From NCBI RefSeq assembly GCF_000009365.1, contig NC_008260.1:310001-374000 (forward strand): a DNA stretch of 64,000 nt. The letters run 5' to 3'. The position numbers and the translations under genes were made by a program. Position 1 is the first letter of the stretch, and every line of letters starts with the position of its first letter. This DNA is from Alcanivorax borkumensis SK2. GTDB taxonomy: Bacteria > Pseudomonadota > Gammaproteobacteria > Pseudomonadales > Alcanivoracaceae. This document shows positions 48,757 through 60,278 of this stretch, in pieces. The notes under the pieces were generated by a model, which was given only the letters and a program-made list of their open reading frames with translations, was not told where the DNA came from and made no database searches.

Positions 48757-50265
48757 ATGAACAAAGAGATCCTGCTGGTAGCGGAAACCGTATCAAACGA
48801 GAAGGGTGTAAGCCGCGACGTAATTTTTGAGGCCATTGAACTGGCTCTCGCGGCAGCTACCAAGAAGCGGTTCAAGCAAGAAGACGTGGAAATTCGTGTG
48901 GATATTGACCGTGAGTCCGGTAATGCCCGCAGCTTTCGTGTATGGCACGTAGTGCCTGATGAAGAACTCTTTGAATTCGGTAAGCAACTGACATTGGATG
49001 AAGCCCACGAGCAGGATACGTCTCTGCAGATCGGGGACATCTGGGAAGAGGAAGTTGAATCCGAAGCCTTTGGTCGTATTGCTGCGCAAACTGCTAAGCA
49101 GGTCATTGTACAGAAAGTACGTGAAGCGGAGCGTCGTCAAATTGTTGAGGAATATCGTGATCGCATTGGCGACTTGGTCAGTGGCACGGTAAAGAAAGCC
49201 AGCCGTGATTCTATCGTGCTGGACTTGGGCGGCAACGCCGAAGCACTGATTACTCGTGAACACATGATTCCCCGTGAGGCCGTTCGCCAAAACGACCGTG
49301 TCCGTGCCTATCTGCTGGGCGTAAATGAAGAAAATCGTGGTCCGCAGCTGTTTGCCAGCCGTGCTTGCCCGGACATGTTGGTGGAGCTGTTTAAAATTGA
49401 AGTGCCAGAGATCGGTGAAGAGCTGATCGAAATTAAAGGCGCTGCTCGTGATCCAGGCTCCCGAGCCAAAATTGCCGTAAAGACCAATGATCAGCGTATT
49501 GATCCGGTTGGCGCTTGCGTAGGCATGCGTGGTGCGCGGGTTCAGGCCGTTTCCAATGAGCTGGCTGGTGAGCGTATCGATATTGTCCTGTGGGACGACA
49601 ACCCCGCACAGCTAGTGATTAATGCAATGCAGCCGGCGGAAGTGGCTTCCATTGTTATGGATGAAGAAAGCCATTCCATGGATATTGCCGTGGAAGATGA
49701 GTCTGCATTGGCCCAGGCTATCGGCCGTAGTGGGCAGAACATTCGCCTAGCGTCTGAGTTAACCGGCTGGGAACTCAACGTCATGACCATTGATGACGCT
49801 GAGAGCAAACAGGAACAAGAAGCCGAGCAAGCCCTGCAAACATTCATCAACGAGTTAGAAGTAGATGAAGATGTGGCGGGTGTGCTAGTGGATGAAGGTT
49901 TCTCTACCCTTGAAGAAGTGGCCTATGTGCCAGAGGAAGAGATGCTGGCTATCGACGGCTTTGATGAGGAGATCGTAGAGCTTTTACGCCAGCGTGCCAA
50001 AGATGCGCTGTTGACTAAAGCCCTGGTATCTGAAGAGAAGTTTGATCAAGCCGAGCCCGCGGAAGACCTTCTCAACATGGAAGGTATGGATCGCGAGTTG
50101 GCTGTTGAATTGGCTTCCCGTGACATTGTTACGATGGAAGACCTCGCCGAACAGGCAGTGGATGACCTGCTGGAAATTGAAGGCCTGAGCGAAGAGCGTG
50201 CAGCCGAGTTGATTATGACTGCGCGCGCGCCTTGGTTTGAAGGTGAAGACGAAGCCGGGGCGTAA
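48757..50265 (+). CDS. nusA: Transcription termination/antitermination factor NusA
   Basis: A 502-aa NusA that binds RNA polymerase and controls pausing and termination. Order of domains: N-terminal domain, S1 (about 135-200), two KH domains (about 230-345; [14 protein letters not shown]), and two C-terminal acidic repeats (from about 365 and 440). The start [17 protein letters not shown] is the family start. It is expected to autoregulate through the leader before rimP. Confidence 0.97.
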   Translation: MNKEILLVAETVSNEKGVSRDVIFEAIELALAAATKKRFKQEDVEIRVDIDRESGNARSFRVWHVVPDEELFEFGKQLTLDEAHEQDTSLQIGDIWEEEVESEAFGRIAAQTAKQVIVQKVREAERRQIVEEYRDRIGDLVSGTVKKASRDSIVLDLGGNAEALITREHMIPREAVRQNDRVRAYLLGVNEENRGPQLFASRACPDMLVELFKIEVPEIGEELIEIKGAARDPGSRAKIAVKTNDQRIDPVGACVGMRGARVQAVSNELAGERIDIVLWDDNPAQLVINAMQPAEVASIVMDEESHSMDIAVEDESALAQAIGRSGQNIRLASELTGWELNVMTIDDAESKQEQEAEQALQTFINELEVDEDVAGVLVDEGFSTLEEVAYVPEEEMLAIDGFDEEIVELLRQRAKDALLTKALVSEEKFDQAEPAEDLLNMEGMDRELAVELASRDIVTMEDLAEQAVDDLLEIEGLSEERAAELIMTARAPWFEGEDEAGA

Positions 50266-50326
50266 CGCCCATTTCCAGGCTGAACAAGCAGGCACCATCA
50301 GAGATGGACAGGAGAGTGTTGCTGAC

Positions 50327-53023
50327 ATGGCAGAAACGACCGTAAAGAAACTGGCCGACATCGTAGGGACGCCCGTCGAGAAGCTGCTTACGCAGATGAA
50401 AGACGCAGGGTTGCCCCATGGCGATGCCAGCGAAGTGGTCTCAGATGAACAGAAGCAGCAGCTACTGGCGCATCTGCGCAAGTCTCATGGTGCCGAGGAT
50501 GAAGGTAGTGGTAAGAAAATTACGCTGAAGCGTAAGTCCACCAGTACCATTAAGACCACCGGTGCTGCCGGTAAGTCTAAGACCGTGAATGTGGAAGTGC
50601 GTAAGAAGCGCACCTACATGAAGCGTGATGTGGTAGAAGCTGAAGAGCGTGAAGAAGCGGAACGCCTGGCGGCAGAAGAAGCTGCGCGGATCGCGGAAGA
50701 AGAGAAGCGTGCAGCGCAAGAGGCGGCTAAGCGTGCTGCGGATGATGAAGCTGCACGTCTGAAGGAAGATGAAGCTCGCGCTAAGGCTGAGCAAGAACGC
50801 AAAGCGGCCGGCGAAAAAGCAGCGGAAGAAAAAAGTAAGCGTGTTTCTGTGCCAAAAGTTTCTGCAACCAAGAAACCTGCGAAGGAAGAAACGCCGGAAG
50901 AAAAGGCCAAGCGAGAAGAAGCCGAGCGCAAACAGCGTGAAGCGGATGAGGCCAAGCGTAAGCAGGAAGCAGAAGCTCGCAAGAAAGCGGAAGAAGAAGC
51001 CGCTCGCCGTACCGCTGAAGAGGCCGCCCGTATTGCGGCTGAGCTGGAGCAGCGTGGCGAGCAGGAAGAGAAAAAACCTGCGGTGGAAGATGACAAGGGC
51101 TCATCCATTGTTAATGCCGCGCAGGAAGCCAGCTATCAGCGTGAGGAGCGCCAGTCTCGCCGTCGTCGCCGCAAGCCCAAGGTGGCAGGCGTTGTGCACG
51201 GTAAGATGAAAAGCTCCATGAATAAGCAGCATGGCTTTAAAACACCGACGGAGAAGAAAATCTACGAAGTCGAAGTTCCAGAAACAATTACCGTGGGTGA
51301 TCTGGCCCAACGCATGAACATCAAGGCCAAGTCTTTAATTAAGTCCTTGATGAAAATGGGCGAAATGGCCACGGTTAACCAGCCGATTGATCAGGAAACC
51401 GCGTTCTTGCTGGTAGAAGAGATGGGCCATAAGCCCGTTGCCAGTAAAGGGCAAGAAGAGTTGCTGGAAGATCATCTGGCTGCTGATTTGGTAACCCGTG
51501 ACAGTGTGGATTCAGAGCACCGAGCTCCCGTTGTGACCATTATGGGTCACGTGGACCACGGTAAGACCTCTCTGCTCGATTATATTCGTAAAGCCAAGGT
51601 GGCAAGCGGCGAAGCGGGCGGTATTACCCAGCACATTGGTGCGTATCACGTTGAGCACGAGAAAGGCATGATTACCTTCCTCGACACGCCTGGTCACGCT
51701 GCCTTTACTGCCATGCGTGCCCGTGGAGCTAAAGCCACTGATATCGTGGTGATTGTTGTTGCCGCCGATGATGGTGTAATGCCGCAGACCGAAGAAGCGA
51801 TCAACCACGCGAAAGCGTCGGGTGCGCCGATTATAATTGCGGTCAACAAGATTGATAAAGAACAGGCAGACCCAGACCGGGTGCGTAACGAATTGGCCAC
51901 CAAGGATGTAATCCCGGAAGAGTGGGGCGGTGAATACCAGTTCATTAACGTTTCTGCTCACTCTGGCGAGGGCGTTGATGACCTGCTGGATGCGATCCTT
52001 CTGCAATCAGAATTGCTAGAGCTGCAAGCTCAGGCCTCCGGTTCCGCGACCGGCGTTGTGATTGAATCTCGCATTGAGAAAGGCCGCGGAACGGTAGCGT
52101 CTATCTTGGTGCAGGGTGGCGAGCTTCAGATAGGCGATATGCTACTGGCCGGTGCTCATTTTGGCCGTGTGCGTGCGATGGTTGACGAAAACGGTAAAGC
52201 CATCAAGAAGGCTGGCCCATCTATTCCTGTAGAAGTGCTTGGCCTAAATGGCGCACCAGAAGCCGGTGAGCAGATCCAGGTTGTGACAGATGAGCGTAAG
52301 GCGCGGGAAGTGGCTGAGTTCCGTCAGGAACGTGACCGTGAGCTTAAGCTTAAGCGTCAGCAGGCGTCCAAACTGGAAAACCTGTTTGAAAATATGGGCA
52401 GTGCAGAGACCAAAACCGTCAACATCGTGTTGAAGACCGATGTACGCGGTTCTCTGGAAGCGCTGACCAGCGCCCTGAATGACCTGGGTACAGACGAAGT
52501 GAAAGTGAACCTGGTGTCCAGTGGCGTGGGGGCGATCAACGAATCCGACGTTAACTTGGCGATGACCAGTGAAGGTGTCTTGTTGGGCTTTAACGTTCGT
52601 GCTGATTCCAAAGCTAAGCGAGTGTGCGAACAGGAAGGCATCGATCTGCGCTATTACAGCGTAATTTACGAACTGATCGATGACGTGAAGCAAGCCATGA
52701 GCGGTTTGCTGGCTCCGGAAAAACGCGAAGAAATTCTTGGTGTGGCTCAGGTGCGCGATGTGTTCCGCTCTTCCAAGTTTGGTGCTGTTGCCGGTTGTAT
52801 GGTGGTGGAAGGTACGTTGTACCGGAACCGTCCGATCCGCGTTCTGCGCGATGATGTGGTGGTCTTCGAGGGCGAGTTGGAGTCTCTGCGTCGCTTTAAG
52901 GACGATGTACCGGAAGTGCGTAACGGCATGGAGTGTGGCATCGCAGTGAAAAGCTATAATGACGTGAAAGAAGGCGATAAGATCGAAGTCTTCGAAGTGA
53001 AGGAGGTGGCTCGCTTCCTGTAA
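50327..53023 (+). CDS. infB: Translation initiation factor IF-2
   Basis: An 898-aa GTPase that brings initiator tRNA to the 30S subunit. The N domain begins [14 protein letters not shown] long Lys/Ala/Glu-rich helical region spans about 110-300, and the G domain starts near 400 with [20 protein letters not shown] and [11 protein letters not shown]-terminal domains complete the protein. The ATG at 50327 fits the family; the upstream in-frame ATG overlaps nusA. Internal starts for shorter forms, as in E. coli, are possible. Confidence 0.97.
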   Translation: MAETTVKKLADIVGTPVEKLLTQMKDAGLPHGDASEVVSDEQKQQLLAHLRKSHGAEDEGSGKKITLKRKSTSTIKTTGAAGKSKTVNVEVRKKRTYMKRDVVEAEEREEAERLAAEEAARIAEEEKRAAQEAAKRAADDEAARLKEDEARAKAEQERKAAGEKAAEEKSKRVSVPKVSATKKPAKEETPEEKAKREEAERKQREADEAKRKQEAEARKKAEEEAARRTAEEAARIAAELEQRGEQEEKKPAVEDDKGSSIVNAAQEASYQREERQSRRRRRKPKVAGVVHGKMKSSMNKQHGFKTPTEKKIYEVEVPETITVGDLAQRMNIKAKSLIKSLMKMGEMATVNQPIDQETAFLLVEEMGHKPVASKGQEELLEDHLAADLVTRDSVDSEHRAPVVTIMGHVDHGKTSLLDYIRKAKVASGEAGGITQHIGAYHVEHEKGMITFLDTPGHAAFTAMRARGAKATDIVVIVVAADDGVMPQTEEAINHAKASGAPIIIAVNKIDKEQADPDRVRNELATKDVIPEEWGGEYQFINVSAHSGEGVDDLLDAILLQSELLELQAQASGSATGVVIESRIEKGRGTVASILVQGGELQIGDMLLAGAHFGRVRAMVDENGKAIKKAGPSIPVEVLGLNGAPEAGEQIQVVTDERKAREVAEFRQERDRELKLKRQQASKLENLFENMGSAETKTVNIVLKTDVRGSLEALTSALNDLGTDEVKVNLVSSGVGAINESDVNLAMTSEGVLLGFNVRADSKAKRVCEQEGIDLRYYSVIYELIDDVKQAMSGLLAPEKREEILGVAQVRDVFRSSKFGAVAGCMVVEGTLYRNRPIRVLRDDVVVFEGELESLRRFKDDVPEVRNGMECGIAVKSYNDVKEGDKIEVFEVKEVARFL

Positions 53024-53047
53024 GGGAAAGCGTGCCCGAACCTTGCT

Positions 53048-53461
53048 ATGAGCCGTCATCGCCGCCCCCAAGGCTTTAACCGCACTGACCGAGTCGCTGA
53101 CCAGATTCAGCGCGAGTTGTCCCGGTTGTTGCAGTTCGAAATGAAGGACCCTCGAGTCAATCTGGCGACGATTCAGGATGTAACGGTTTCCCGTGATCTG
53201 TCCTATGCTGAGGTGTATTTCACCTTGCTGGGACAGGGCGAGGAGGCCGGCGCAGAAGCCGAAGAGGTGCTCACCAAGGCCAGCGGTTTTCTGCGCAGCA
53301 GCCTGGCCCAGGGCTTGAATACCCGCACTACCCCCAAATTACGTTTCCATTACGATATGACCCCGGAGCGGGCTGCTCATCTATCGCAATTGATTGATGA
53401 GGCCCGGGCAGAAGACCGGGAGCTGCGTCCTGAAGACGACGAAACCGGAAACAACGAGTAA
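53048..53461 (+). CDS. rbfA: Ribosome-binding factor A
   Basis: A 137-aa RbfA, a cold-shock 30S maturation factor with a KH-like fold. The motifs RVADQIQRELSRLLQFEMKD, DVTVSRDLSYAEVYFT and TPKLRFHYDMTPERAAHLSQ (read separately) are typical. An acidic tail ends the protein. It lies 24 bp after infB and 14 bp before truB in one operon. Confidence 0.96.
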   Translation: MSRHRRPQGFNRTDRVADQIQRELSRLLQFEMKDPRVNLATIQDVTVSRDLSYAEVYFTLLGQGEEAGAEAEEVLTKASGFLRSSLAQGLNTRTTPKLRFHYDMTPERAAHLSQLIDEARAEDRELRPEDDETGNNE

Positions 53462-53475
53462 CTCGGAGCTGTCAG

Positions 53476-54402
53476 GTGGCAAAGCGTCGTCCTAGAGGCC
53501 GTGATCTCAACGGCATCCTGTTATTGGATAAATCCTCCGGCGTGAGCAGTAATGGCGCGCTGCAAATGGCAAAAAAAATGTTTGCTGCCGCTAAAGCGGG
53601 CCATACTGGCAGCTTGGATCCGTTGGCCACGGGCATGCTACCCATCTGTTTCGGCGAGGCGACTAAGTTCAGCCAGTTTCTGTTGGAGTCGGACAAGAGC
53701 TACCGAGTAACCGCCAAGCTGGGAGTGACTACAGAAACTGGCGATGCGGACGGCAATGTGGTGAACACTACGGAAGTGTCCGCCTCTGCCGCCCAGATTG
53801 AAGCGGCGTTGTTGTCATTTAAGGGCGATATCGAGCAAATTCCAAGCATGTATTCGGCGATTAAGCATGAAGGTGTGCCGCTCTATAAGCTGGCCCGTGA
53901 GGGTATCACCGTAGAGCGTAAGCCTCGGCCGGTGACGATTTATGATTTGCGAATTCTACGTATCGACGGCGATGAGCTGGAGTTCGAGGTGGACTGCTCT
54001 AAAGGCACCTATGTGCGCTCACTGGTGGAAGATACAGGGGCTCTGTTAGGGTGCGGCGGGCATGTGACCGCTCTACATCGCCTGTCTGCGGGACCTTACC
54101 CGGCAGAGCGAATGCTGACCTTAGAGCAGCTGGGTAAAATCAAGGAAACCGGTGGTTTTGAGGCAATCGATGAGCTGCTCTTGCCTTTATCCACCAGCGT
54201 GGCAGACTGGCCGCGCGTTGAGTTGGGTGACAATGCTGCTTACTACTTGCAGCAAGGGCAGCCGGTGATGGCCTCAGACCGCCCTCTGGACGGCTGGGTT
54301 AGCGTTTATCAGGCGTCCAGTGGTGAATTTCTGGGTGTCGGAGAAATATTGGAAGACGGGCGGATTGCTCCCCGTCGTCTGGTTGCAGGCGGAGCCTCTT
54401 GA
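53476..54402 (+). CDS. truB: tRNA pseudouridine-55 synthase TruB
   Basis: A 308-aa pseudouridine synthase acting on U55 of tRNAs. The catalytic Asp is in GHTGSLDPLATGMLPI near residue 48; VDCSKGTYVRSLVEDTG is a second hallmark. A C-terminal PUA-like part follows. The start is GTG at 53476 with GGAG about nine bases upstream. It is part of the nusA-infB-rbfA-truB-rpsO operon. Confidence 0.97.
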   Translation: MAKRRPRGRDLNGILLLDKSSGVSSNGALQMAKKMFAAAKAGHTGSLDPLATGMLPICFGEATKFSQFLLESDKSYRVTAKLGVTTETGDADGNVVNTTEVSASAAQIEAALLSFKGDIEQIPSMYSAIKHEGVPLYKLAREGITVERKPRPVTIYDLRILRIDGDELEFEVDCSKGTYVRSLVEDTGALLGCGGHVTALHRLSAGPYPAERMLTLEQLGKIKETGGFEAIDELLLPLSTSVADWPRVELGDNAAYYLQQGQPVMASDRPLDGWVSVYQASSGEFLGVGEILEDGRIAPRRLVAGGAS

Positions 54403-54482
54403 GGAGATTCGCCCGATAATGACGGCAGCTATAAATATGCATGGCTGGCCGTGACCTTAATTGAGCATATTGGAGAAGCATC

Positions 54483-54752
54483 ATGGCGTTAACCGTTGAA
54501 CAAAAAGCTGAAATTCTGAAAGAGCATGGCCGCAAAGAGAATGATACCGGGTCCCCGGAAGTTCAAGTCGCTTTGCTGAGCGCCAATATCAATGGTCTTC
54601 AGGATCACTTTAAAGGCCACAAGAAGGATCACCACAGCCGTCGTGGCCTGATCCGCATGGTAAACCAGCGTCGTAAGCTGCTGGACTACCTGGCCAAGAA
54701 AGACCGCACCCGTTACTTGCAGCTGATCGAAAAGCTGGGTCTGCGCCGCTAA
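54483..54752 (+). CDS. rpsO: 30S ribosomal protein S15
   Basis: An 89-aa S15, four helices, with the conserved [18 protein letters not shown] and [20 protein letters not shown]. It binds 16S rRNA and nucleates the platform. GGAG lies six bases before the ATG. It is followed by a terminator and pnp, as in E. coli. Confidence 0.98.
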   Translation: MALTVEQKAEILKEHGRKENDTGSPEVQVALLSANINGLQDHFKGHKKDHHSRRGLIRMVNQRRKLLDYLAKKDRTRYLQLIEKLGLRR

Positions 54753-54770
54753 GGCATGGATCAAAGTTAC

Positions 54771-54809
54771 AACAACAGAAGCTCGGCATAGCCGGGCTTT
54801 TGTTGTTTT
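54771..54809 (+). terminator. Terminator between rpsO and pnp
   Basis: AACAACAGAAGCTCGGC pairs with GCCGGGCTTTTGTTGTT (with a few non-Watson-Crick positions) and is followed by TTTT. The E. coli rpsO-pnp junction has an analogous terminator. Confidence 0.85.
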
Positions 54810-54957
54810 AGGGTGCGGGGAAAAGGCCGCGCAGCCTTAGCCATGATACTGAGTGATGCGTGGTGCGTTTCTCGATATCATGCGTGAACGAAAGAAGAGT
54901 GTATGTCAGAGGCATGGGCCTTGAAGATTGTCGTGAAGAAGAGAGAAGAGACGAGAT

Positions 54958-57051
54958 ATGTTCAATAAAATTACCAAGCAAATTCAGTTTGGCCGTGACA
55001 CGGTAACCTTGGAAACCGGGCAAATTGCTCGCCAGGCAACCGCCGCTGTCATGGTCCGTATCGGTGACACCCAAGTGTTGGTCACCGTAGTGGGTAGAAA
55101 AGAAGCCAATCCAGGGCAGAACTTCTTTCCCCTGACCGTTAACTATCAGGAAAAGACCTATGCAACCGGCCGTATACCCGGTGGCTTCCTCAAGCGTGAA
55201 GGCCGTCCTAGCGAAAAAGAAACGCTGACCTGCCGACTCATCGACCGCCCGATTCGCCCGCTGTTCCCAAAGGGCTTCATGAATGAAGTGCAGGTTGTGG
55301 CTACGGTGATGTCTTCCGACAAAAACCGCGATCCGGATATTGCAGCCTTGATCGGTACGTCCGCTGCCTTATCTATTTCCGGAATTCCTTTTAGTGGCCC
55401 GATTGGTGCTGCACGGGTGGGCTACAAGGATGGAATGTACATCCTCAACCCTAGCTATTCCGAGTTGGCTGAGTCTGCACTGGACTTAGTTGTTGCAGGT
55501 ACCGAACCTGCTGTATTGATGGTGGAATCCGAAGCGCAGGAGCTGTCTGAAGACCAAATGCTGGGCGCGGTATTGTTCGGCCATATGGAAATGCAGCCGC
55601 TGATCCAGGGCATCAAGGAGTTCGCTGCCGAAGTGGGCACTGAAACGTGGGACTGGAAACCGGCTGAGCAGAACGAGACCCTGAAAGCGGCGATCAAAGA
55701 TAAGTTCGCGGCGGCGTTGGGCGAGGCTTACACCATTACCGAGAAGATGGCCCGTTACGCCAAAGTGGGCGAGCTGCGTGATGCTTGTGTGGCTGAGTTT
55801 GCCACCGGTGAAGACGGTGCGCCGGAAGCCGACGAAGTGAAAGACCTGTTCGGCAAGATCGAAAAGAGCGTGGTGCGTGAAGCCGTGGTATCCGGCAAGC
55901 CGCGTATTGATGGTCGTGCTTTGGATGCGGTGCGTGCTATTGATTGCCAAGTGGGCACTTTGGCGAAAACTCATGGCTCTGCGTTATTCACCCGTGGTGA
56001 GACCCAGGCGATCGTCACTGCCACATTGGGTGGTATGCGCGATGCGCAGTTCATCGACGCGCTGGAAGGGTCCCACCAGGACCACTTCATGCTGCAGTAC
56101 AACTTCCCTCCATACTGTGTGGGTGAGACGGGCTTCATCGGTTCTCCCAAGCGTCGTGAAATCGGTCACGGTCGCCTGGCCCGCCGTGGTGTGGAAGCCG
56201 TTGTGCCTAGCGTGCAGGACTTCCCTTACACGATTCGTGTGGTCTCTGAGATCACTGAGTCCAACGGTTCTTCTTCCATGGCGTCCGTGTGTGGCACTTC
56301 CATGGCGTTGATGGACGCTGGTGTGCCGTTGACCGCGCCGGTGGCCGGTATTGCCATGGGCCTGGTGAAGGAAGAAGACGGCCGTTATGCAGTGCTGTCC
56401 GATATTCTGGGTGATGAAGATCACCTTGGCGACATGGACTTCAAGGTGGCTGGTACCGCCCGTGGTGTGACTGCTTTGCAGATGGACATCAAGATCGAAG
56501 GCATTACCGAAGAGATCATGGAGAAAGCGCTGAACCAGGCAAATGCCGGTCGTCTGCATATCCTGGGTGAGATGAATAAGGCGATTGCCGAGTCGCGCTC
56601 TGAGGTATCTGACAACGCGCCGACTCTGCTGACTTTGAAGATCAACCCGGACAAGATCCGTGATGTGATCGGTAAAGGCGGCGCGACTATTCGTGCCCTC
56701 ACCGAGGAAACGGGTTGTACCATTGACATTGAAGACGATGGTAGCGTGAAGATCTACGGTGAAACCCGTGAAAAAGCCGATGAAGCGGTCCGTCGCGTAG
56801 AAGAGATTACCGCGGAAGCTGAAGTGGGTGCAATCTACGAAGGCAAGGTAACGCGGGTTGTTGATTTCGGTGCGTTCGTGGCGATCATGCCCGGCACTGA
56901 AGGCCTGCTGCACATCTCCCAGATCGCTGAAGAGCGTGTTGAGAAAGTGACTGATTACGTGAACGAAGGTGAGATCATTAAGGTGAAAGTCCTTGATGTG
57001 GACCAGCGTGGCCGTATCAAACTGTCGATGAAGGAAGCTAAGGAAGATTAA
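54958..57051 (+). CDS. pnp: Polyribonucleotide nucleotidyltransferase (PNPase)
   Basis: A 697-aa 3'-5' phosphorolytic exoribonuclease of the RNA degradosome. Two RNase PH-like domains (about 1-210 and 310-540) are followed by a KH domain ([20 protein letters not shown], near 560) and an S1 domain (about 620-690, [20 protein letters not shown]). Length is slightly shorter than E. coli PNPase. The leader between rpsO and pnp may be the usual RNase III/PNPase autocontrol site. Confidence 0.98.
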   Translation: MFNKITKQIQFGRDTVTLETGQIARQATAAVMVRIGDTQVLVTVVGRKEANPGQNFFPLTVNYQEKTYATGRIPGGFLKREGRPSEKETLTCRLIDRPIRPLFPKGFMNEVQVVATVMSSDKNRDPDIAALIGTSAALSISGIPFSGPIGAARVGYKDGMYILNPSYSELAESALDLVVAGTEPAVLMVESEAQELSEDQMLGAVLFGHMEMQPLIQGIKEFAAEVGTETWDWKPAEQNETLKAAIKDKFAAALGEAYTITEKMARYAKVGELRDACVAEFATGEDGAPEADEVKDLFGKIEKSVVREAVVSGKPRIDGRALDAVRAIDCQVGTLAKTHGSALFTRGETQAIVTATLGGMRDAQFIDALEGSHQDHFMLQYNFPPYCVGETGFIGSPKRREIGHGRLARRGVEAVVPSVQDFPYTIRVVSEITESNGSSSMASVCGTSMALMDAGVPLTAPVAGIAMGLVKEEDGRYAVLSDILGDEDHLGDMDFKVAGTARGVTALQMDIKIEGITEEIMEKALNQANAGRLHILGEMNKAIAESRSEVSDNAPTLLTLKINPDKIRDVIGKGGATIRALTEETGCTIDIEDDGSVKIYGETREKADEAVRRVEEITAEAEVGAIYEGKVTRVVDFGAFVAIMPGTEGLLHISQIAEERVEKVTDYVNEGEIIKVKVLDVDQRGRIKLSMKEAKED

Positions 57052-57071
57052 TTTCTGCCTTGTGGTTTCAA

Positions 57072-57101
57072 AAAAGGGTCGGCATTTGCCGGCCTTTTTT
57101 T
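57072..57101 (+). terminator. Terminator after pnp
   Basis: GGTCGGC and GCCGGCC pair (one G-U) around ATTT and are followed by seven T (57095-57101), closing the operon. Confidence 0.93.
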
Positions 57102-57503
57102 ATGCTGGGTGCTTGCTTGGTTTGCCGGTTATCTATGGTTGTGATTTGGCGCTACAGACGGCGGGAGGGGGGCGCAGAGGCCAAAGGGTCTTGGTGAGCA
57201 GCACGCCCTCAATCTCCACTTGAGAAATGCCTGCCTTTGGTGGCATCCGAACTACGCTGATTCGAATGATAGTCGCTGCTATTTGCGATAGTTGACGGAA
57301 GCGGCAAAGCCTGCGCTAGGGTTCTAGGTGCCAACGTTGCCAGGCTCGGCAGCGAACCCTGAAGACGTAGAGGCATGGCAGTGTGTGTTTGAAGCTATAC
57401 GCAGCAACGTGAGTGCCCCAAACAACGAATATCAAATAGTCGCCTAGGGTGCCCGCAATGGAAAATGCAGAGAAGCGGTAGGTCATCAATTAGTCACAGT
57501 GGG
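57102..57503. other. Non-coding gap between pnp and acs
   Basis: About 400 bp between the terminators of convergent genes. I see no ORF with a ribosome site and no tRNA or clear repeat. It may hold decayed sequence or an unrecognised small RNA. Confidence 0.4.
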
Positions 57504-57533
57504 AATGAAAACGGCGCAGAAATTGCGCCGTTT
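57504..57533 (-). terminator. Terminator of acs
   Basis: AAACGGCGCA (57509-57518) and TGCGCCGTTT (57524-57533) form a perfect 10-bp stem. On the minus strand a short T run follows. It lies just after the acs stop. Confidence 0.75.
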
Positions 57534-57544
57534 CCTGTTGCGGC

Positions 57545-59482
57545 TTACTTGTTTTGGCGGTTATCGATGAGCTGATCAACCACGCTGGGATCAGCTAAGG
57601 TGGAGGTGTCGCCCAGGCTATCCAGTTCATCCGCGGCGATTTTGCGTAAAATACGGCGCATGATTTTGCCAGAGCGGGTTTTCGGCAGGCCCGGTGCAAA
57701 GTGAATCAGGTCGGGCTTGGCGATGGGCCCAATTTCCTGTGTCACTAGGTCGCGGAGAGCCTTGACCAGTTCTTCGCTGCCTTCCTTGCCGGCCATTAAC
57801 GATACGTAGGCATAGATCCCTTGCCCTTTTACGTCATGCTGGTAGCCCACCACGGCCGCTTCAGAGATGCTGGGGTGTAGTACTAGAGCGGATTCGATTT
57901 CAGCTGTGCCTAGGCGGTGGCCAGACACGTTGAGCACGTCATCCACCCGGCCAGTAATCCAGTAGTAGCCATCTTCATCGCGGCGGGCGCCGTCGCCAGT
58001 GAAGTAGCAGCCCTTGTAGGCACTGAAGTAGGTATCGATTAGGCGTTGGTGATCGCCATAGACGGTGCGAATTTGGCTAGGCCAACTGGCCTTGAGCACT
58101 AGGTTGCCGGAGGCGGCACCGTCCAGTTCGTTACCGTCAGGGTCCATTAGGCCGGGTTGCACCCCGAACATGGGCAGAGTGGCAGACCCGGCTTTCAGGT
58201 CCACTGCGCCGGGTAGCGGCGCAATCATGATGGCGCCGGTTTCAGTTTGCCACCAGGTGTCTACAATCGGGCAGCGGCTGTCACCGACTACCCTGTAATA
58301 CCACTCCCAGGCTTCCGGGTTGATGGGTTCGCCCACGGTGCCCAGCAGCTTCAGGCTGGCGCGGGAGGTTTGTTCCACAGGGGCATCGCCCAGCCCCATG
58401 AGGGCGCGAATAGCGGTAGGCGCGGTGTAGAAAATGTTTACCTTGTGCTTGTCGACTACCTGCCAGCAGCGTGAGGCGTCCGGGTAGGTGGGCACGCCTT
58501 CGAACATCAGCGTGGTGGCGCCGTTAGCCAGCGGGCCGTAAACAATGTAGCTGTGTCCAGTGATCCAGCCCACATCGGCGGTGCACCAGTAGATGTCCCC
58601 GTCCTGATAGTCGAACACGTATTTATGGGTTAGAGCAGTGTTGAGCAAATAGCCGGCGGTGGTGTGGACAACCCCTTTGGGTTTGCCGGTGGAGCCAGAG
58701 GTGTAGAGGGTGAATAATGGGTCTTCAGCCTCGACCCACTCCGGTTCGCAATCGCTGGACGCATCCGCCATGGCCTCGTGGTACCAGACATCTCGCGGTG
58801 CTTGCCAATCCACATCTCCGCCGGTGCGCTTTACGGTCAGGCAGGTGTGAACACAGTCGATACCGTCTAGGGCCTTGTCTGCATTTACTTTCAGCGGGAT
58901 GGTTTTGCCACCGCGTACCCCTTCGTCGGCGGTAATCAGAGCGCAAGCCTCAGCATTGAGAATGCGGTCTTTCAGAGCTTCCGGCGAGAAACCGCCAAAG
59001 ACAACAGAGTGGATGGCGCCAATGCGAGCGCAGGCCAGCATGGCGTAGGCCGCTTCCGGAATCATCGGCATATAGATGACAACGCGATCGCCTTTCTTAA
59101 CACCTCGATTCTTGAGCACATTGCCGAACTTGCTCACTTCCTCGAACAGCTGTTGATAGCTTATGTGTTTGTCCTGATCTGGCTCGTCGCCCTCCCAGAT
59201 AATGGCGGTCTGGTTGGCCCGTTCCGGCAGGTGGCGGTCGACACAATTGTAACAGGCGTTGAGGGTGGCGCCTTTGAACCAAGCGGCCCGGCCTTCGTTA
59301 AAGTCCCATTCGCTTACCGTGTCCCACGGAGTTTTCCAGTCCAGAAGCTGTTCTGCGCGCTCGGCCCAGAAGGTGCCCGGATCATTAATGGATTGGCTGT
59401 ACCAGCGATCGTAAGTCTCGCGATCCATCAGTGTTTGCTTTTTATAGTCGGCGGGAACAGGGTGAATATGTACTTGGGACAT
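57545..59482 (-). CDS. acs: Acetyl-CoA synthetase
   Basis: A 645-aa AMP-forming acetate:CoA ligase. The adenylation P-loop is [16 protein letters not shown] near residue 260, and the acetylatable Lys is in [15 protein letters not shown] near 605. The N terminus has [18 protein letters not shown]. The start [10 protein letters not shown] at 59482 has a perfect GGAGG five bases upstream; the longer frame adds 25 residues. It supplies acetyl-CoA from acetate, for example after alkane or fatty-acid use. Confidence 0.97.
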   Translation of the reverse strand: MSQVHIHPVPADYKKQTLMDRETYDRWYSQSINDPGTFWAERAEQLLDWKTPWDTVSEWDFNEGRAAWFKGATLNACYNCVDRHLPERANQTAIIWEGDEPDQDKHISYQQLFEEVSKFGNVLKNRGVKKGDRVVIYMPMIPEAAYAMLACARIGAIHSVVFGGFSPEALKDRILNAEACALITADEGVRGGKTIPLKVNADKALDGIDCVHTCLTVKRTGGDVDWQAPRDVWYHEAMADASSDCEPEWVEAEDPLFTLYTSGSTGKPKGVVHTTAGYLLNTALTHKYVFDYQDGDIYWCTADVGWITGHSYIVYGPLANGATTLMFEGVPTYPDASRCWQVVDKHKVNIFYTAPTAIRALMGLGDAPVEQTSRASLKLLGTVGEPINPEAWEWYYRVVGDSRCPIVDTWWQTETGAIMIAPLPGAVDLKAGSATLPMFGVQPGLMDPDGNELDGAASGNLVLKASWPSQIRTVYGDHQRLIDTYFSAYKGCYFTGDGARRDEDGYYWITGRVDDVLNVSGHRLGTAEIESALVLHPSISEAAVVGYQHDVKGQGIYAYVSLMAGKEGSEELVKALRDLVTQEIGPIAKPDLIHFAPGLPKTRSGKIMRRILRKIAADELDSLGDTSTLADPSVVDQLIDNRQNK

Positions 59483-59751
59483 TGGGGCCTCCTTGGGATA
59501 CTGCCAGCCAGTTTTCATCATTATTATCGTTGCGCTAGCTCGGGTGTATTCCACCATGGTCTTATAAAGGTGCTAGCGGGGGGTAGACATGGTATGCCAA
59601 GAGTAAACAAAGCGTTACTTGAAGGCCAATGCTCAAGTGCAGAAGAAGGTCGGCAGTTAAAAAGATAAAAAACGAGCGGGTAAAAGTGGAGTTGGGCATC
59701 GACGCCCTTTCTCTTAGGCTTGCACGTCCTTAAGCGAAGGCAGGAAGTGGC
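59483..59751. other. Upstream region of acs
   Basis: The gap from acs to panD is 325 bp including the pan terminator. It holds the acs promoter region, AT-rich near 59510-59530, but I could not fix a -35/-10 pair or a sigma-54 site. No gene is seen. Confidence 0.4.
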
Positions 59752-59780
59752 AAAAAAAAACGCCGGTTGGGCCGGCGTTT
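59752..59780 (-). terminator. Terminator of the pan genes
   Basis: On the minus strand AAACGCCGG and CCGGCGTTT pair, followed by a run of nine T, about 28 bases after the panD stop. A strong rho-independent terminator. Confidence 0.93.
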
Positions 59781-59807
59781 CAATAATTCTTCATGCGAAC
59801 CCCGGGA

Positions 59808-60188
59808 TCAGGCAACCTGAACCGGAATGGCATTGCTGGTGCCCTTCACTTCATTGCCCTCAGCCATGTAAATCAGGCTGGGTTTGAAGTTGATTAGCTC
59901 CGCGCTAGTGTAGTTGGCGTAGGCACAAATAATTACGCGATCGCCAGGCTGGGCCTTATGGGCTGCAGCACCGTTGACGGAGATGATTTTGGACCCGGCT
60001 TCGCCGCGGATTGCGTAGGTTTCGAAACGCTCACCGTTATCGATGTTATAGATCTGGATCTGTTCGTATTCCAGGATACCCGCCATGTCCATCAGATCAC
60101 CATCAATGGCGCAGGAGCCTTCGTATTCAAGTTCCGCGTGGGTGACACGAGCCTGATGGAGTTTTGCTTTCAGCATGGTGCACTGCAT
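59808..60188 (-). CDS. panD: Aspartate 1-decarboxylase (pro-enzyme)
   Basis: A 126-aa pyruvoyl-dependent enzyme that makes beta-alanine from aspartate for pantothenate. The self-cleavage site is Gly24-Ser25 in YEGSCAID, and later [20 protein letters not shown] is conserved. GAGAGG precedes the ATG. It is the last gene of the leftward pan group, with 90 bp after panC. Confidence 0.97.
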   Translation of the reverse strand: MQCTMLKAKLHQARVTHAELEYEGSCAIDGDLMDMAGILEYEQIQIYNIDNGERFETYAIRGEAGSKIISVNGAAAHKAQPGDRVIICAYANYTSAELINFKPSLIYMAEGNEVKGTSNAIPVQVA

Positions 60189-60278
60189 GTTGGTTACCTC
60201 TCAAGCGACCCGAAGCCTGCTGTATACGCCATATTATATGGCATGCAGGCACTTCAAGGGGCCGGAAGTATGCATGAA

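Noticed and set aside
50640..51080. Repetitive GAA/GCG-rich tract and long open frames on other strands
   Set aside because: It is the low-complexity Lys/Ala/Glu helical region of IF-2, which opens shadow frames by composition.
59009..59668. 219-codon rightward frame opposite acs
   Set aside because: It is antisense to the conserved acs coding sequence and has no family features.
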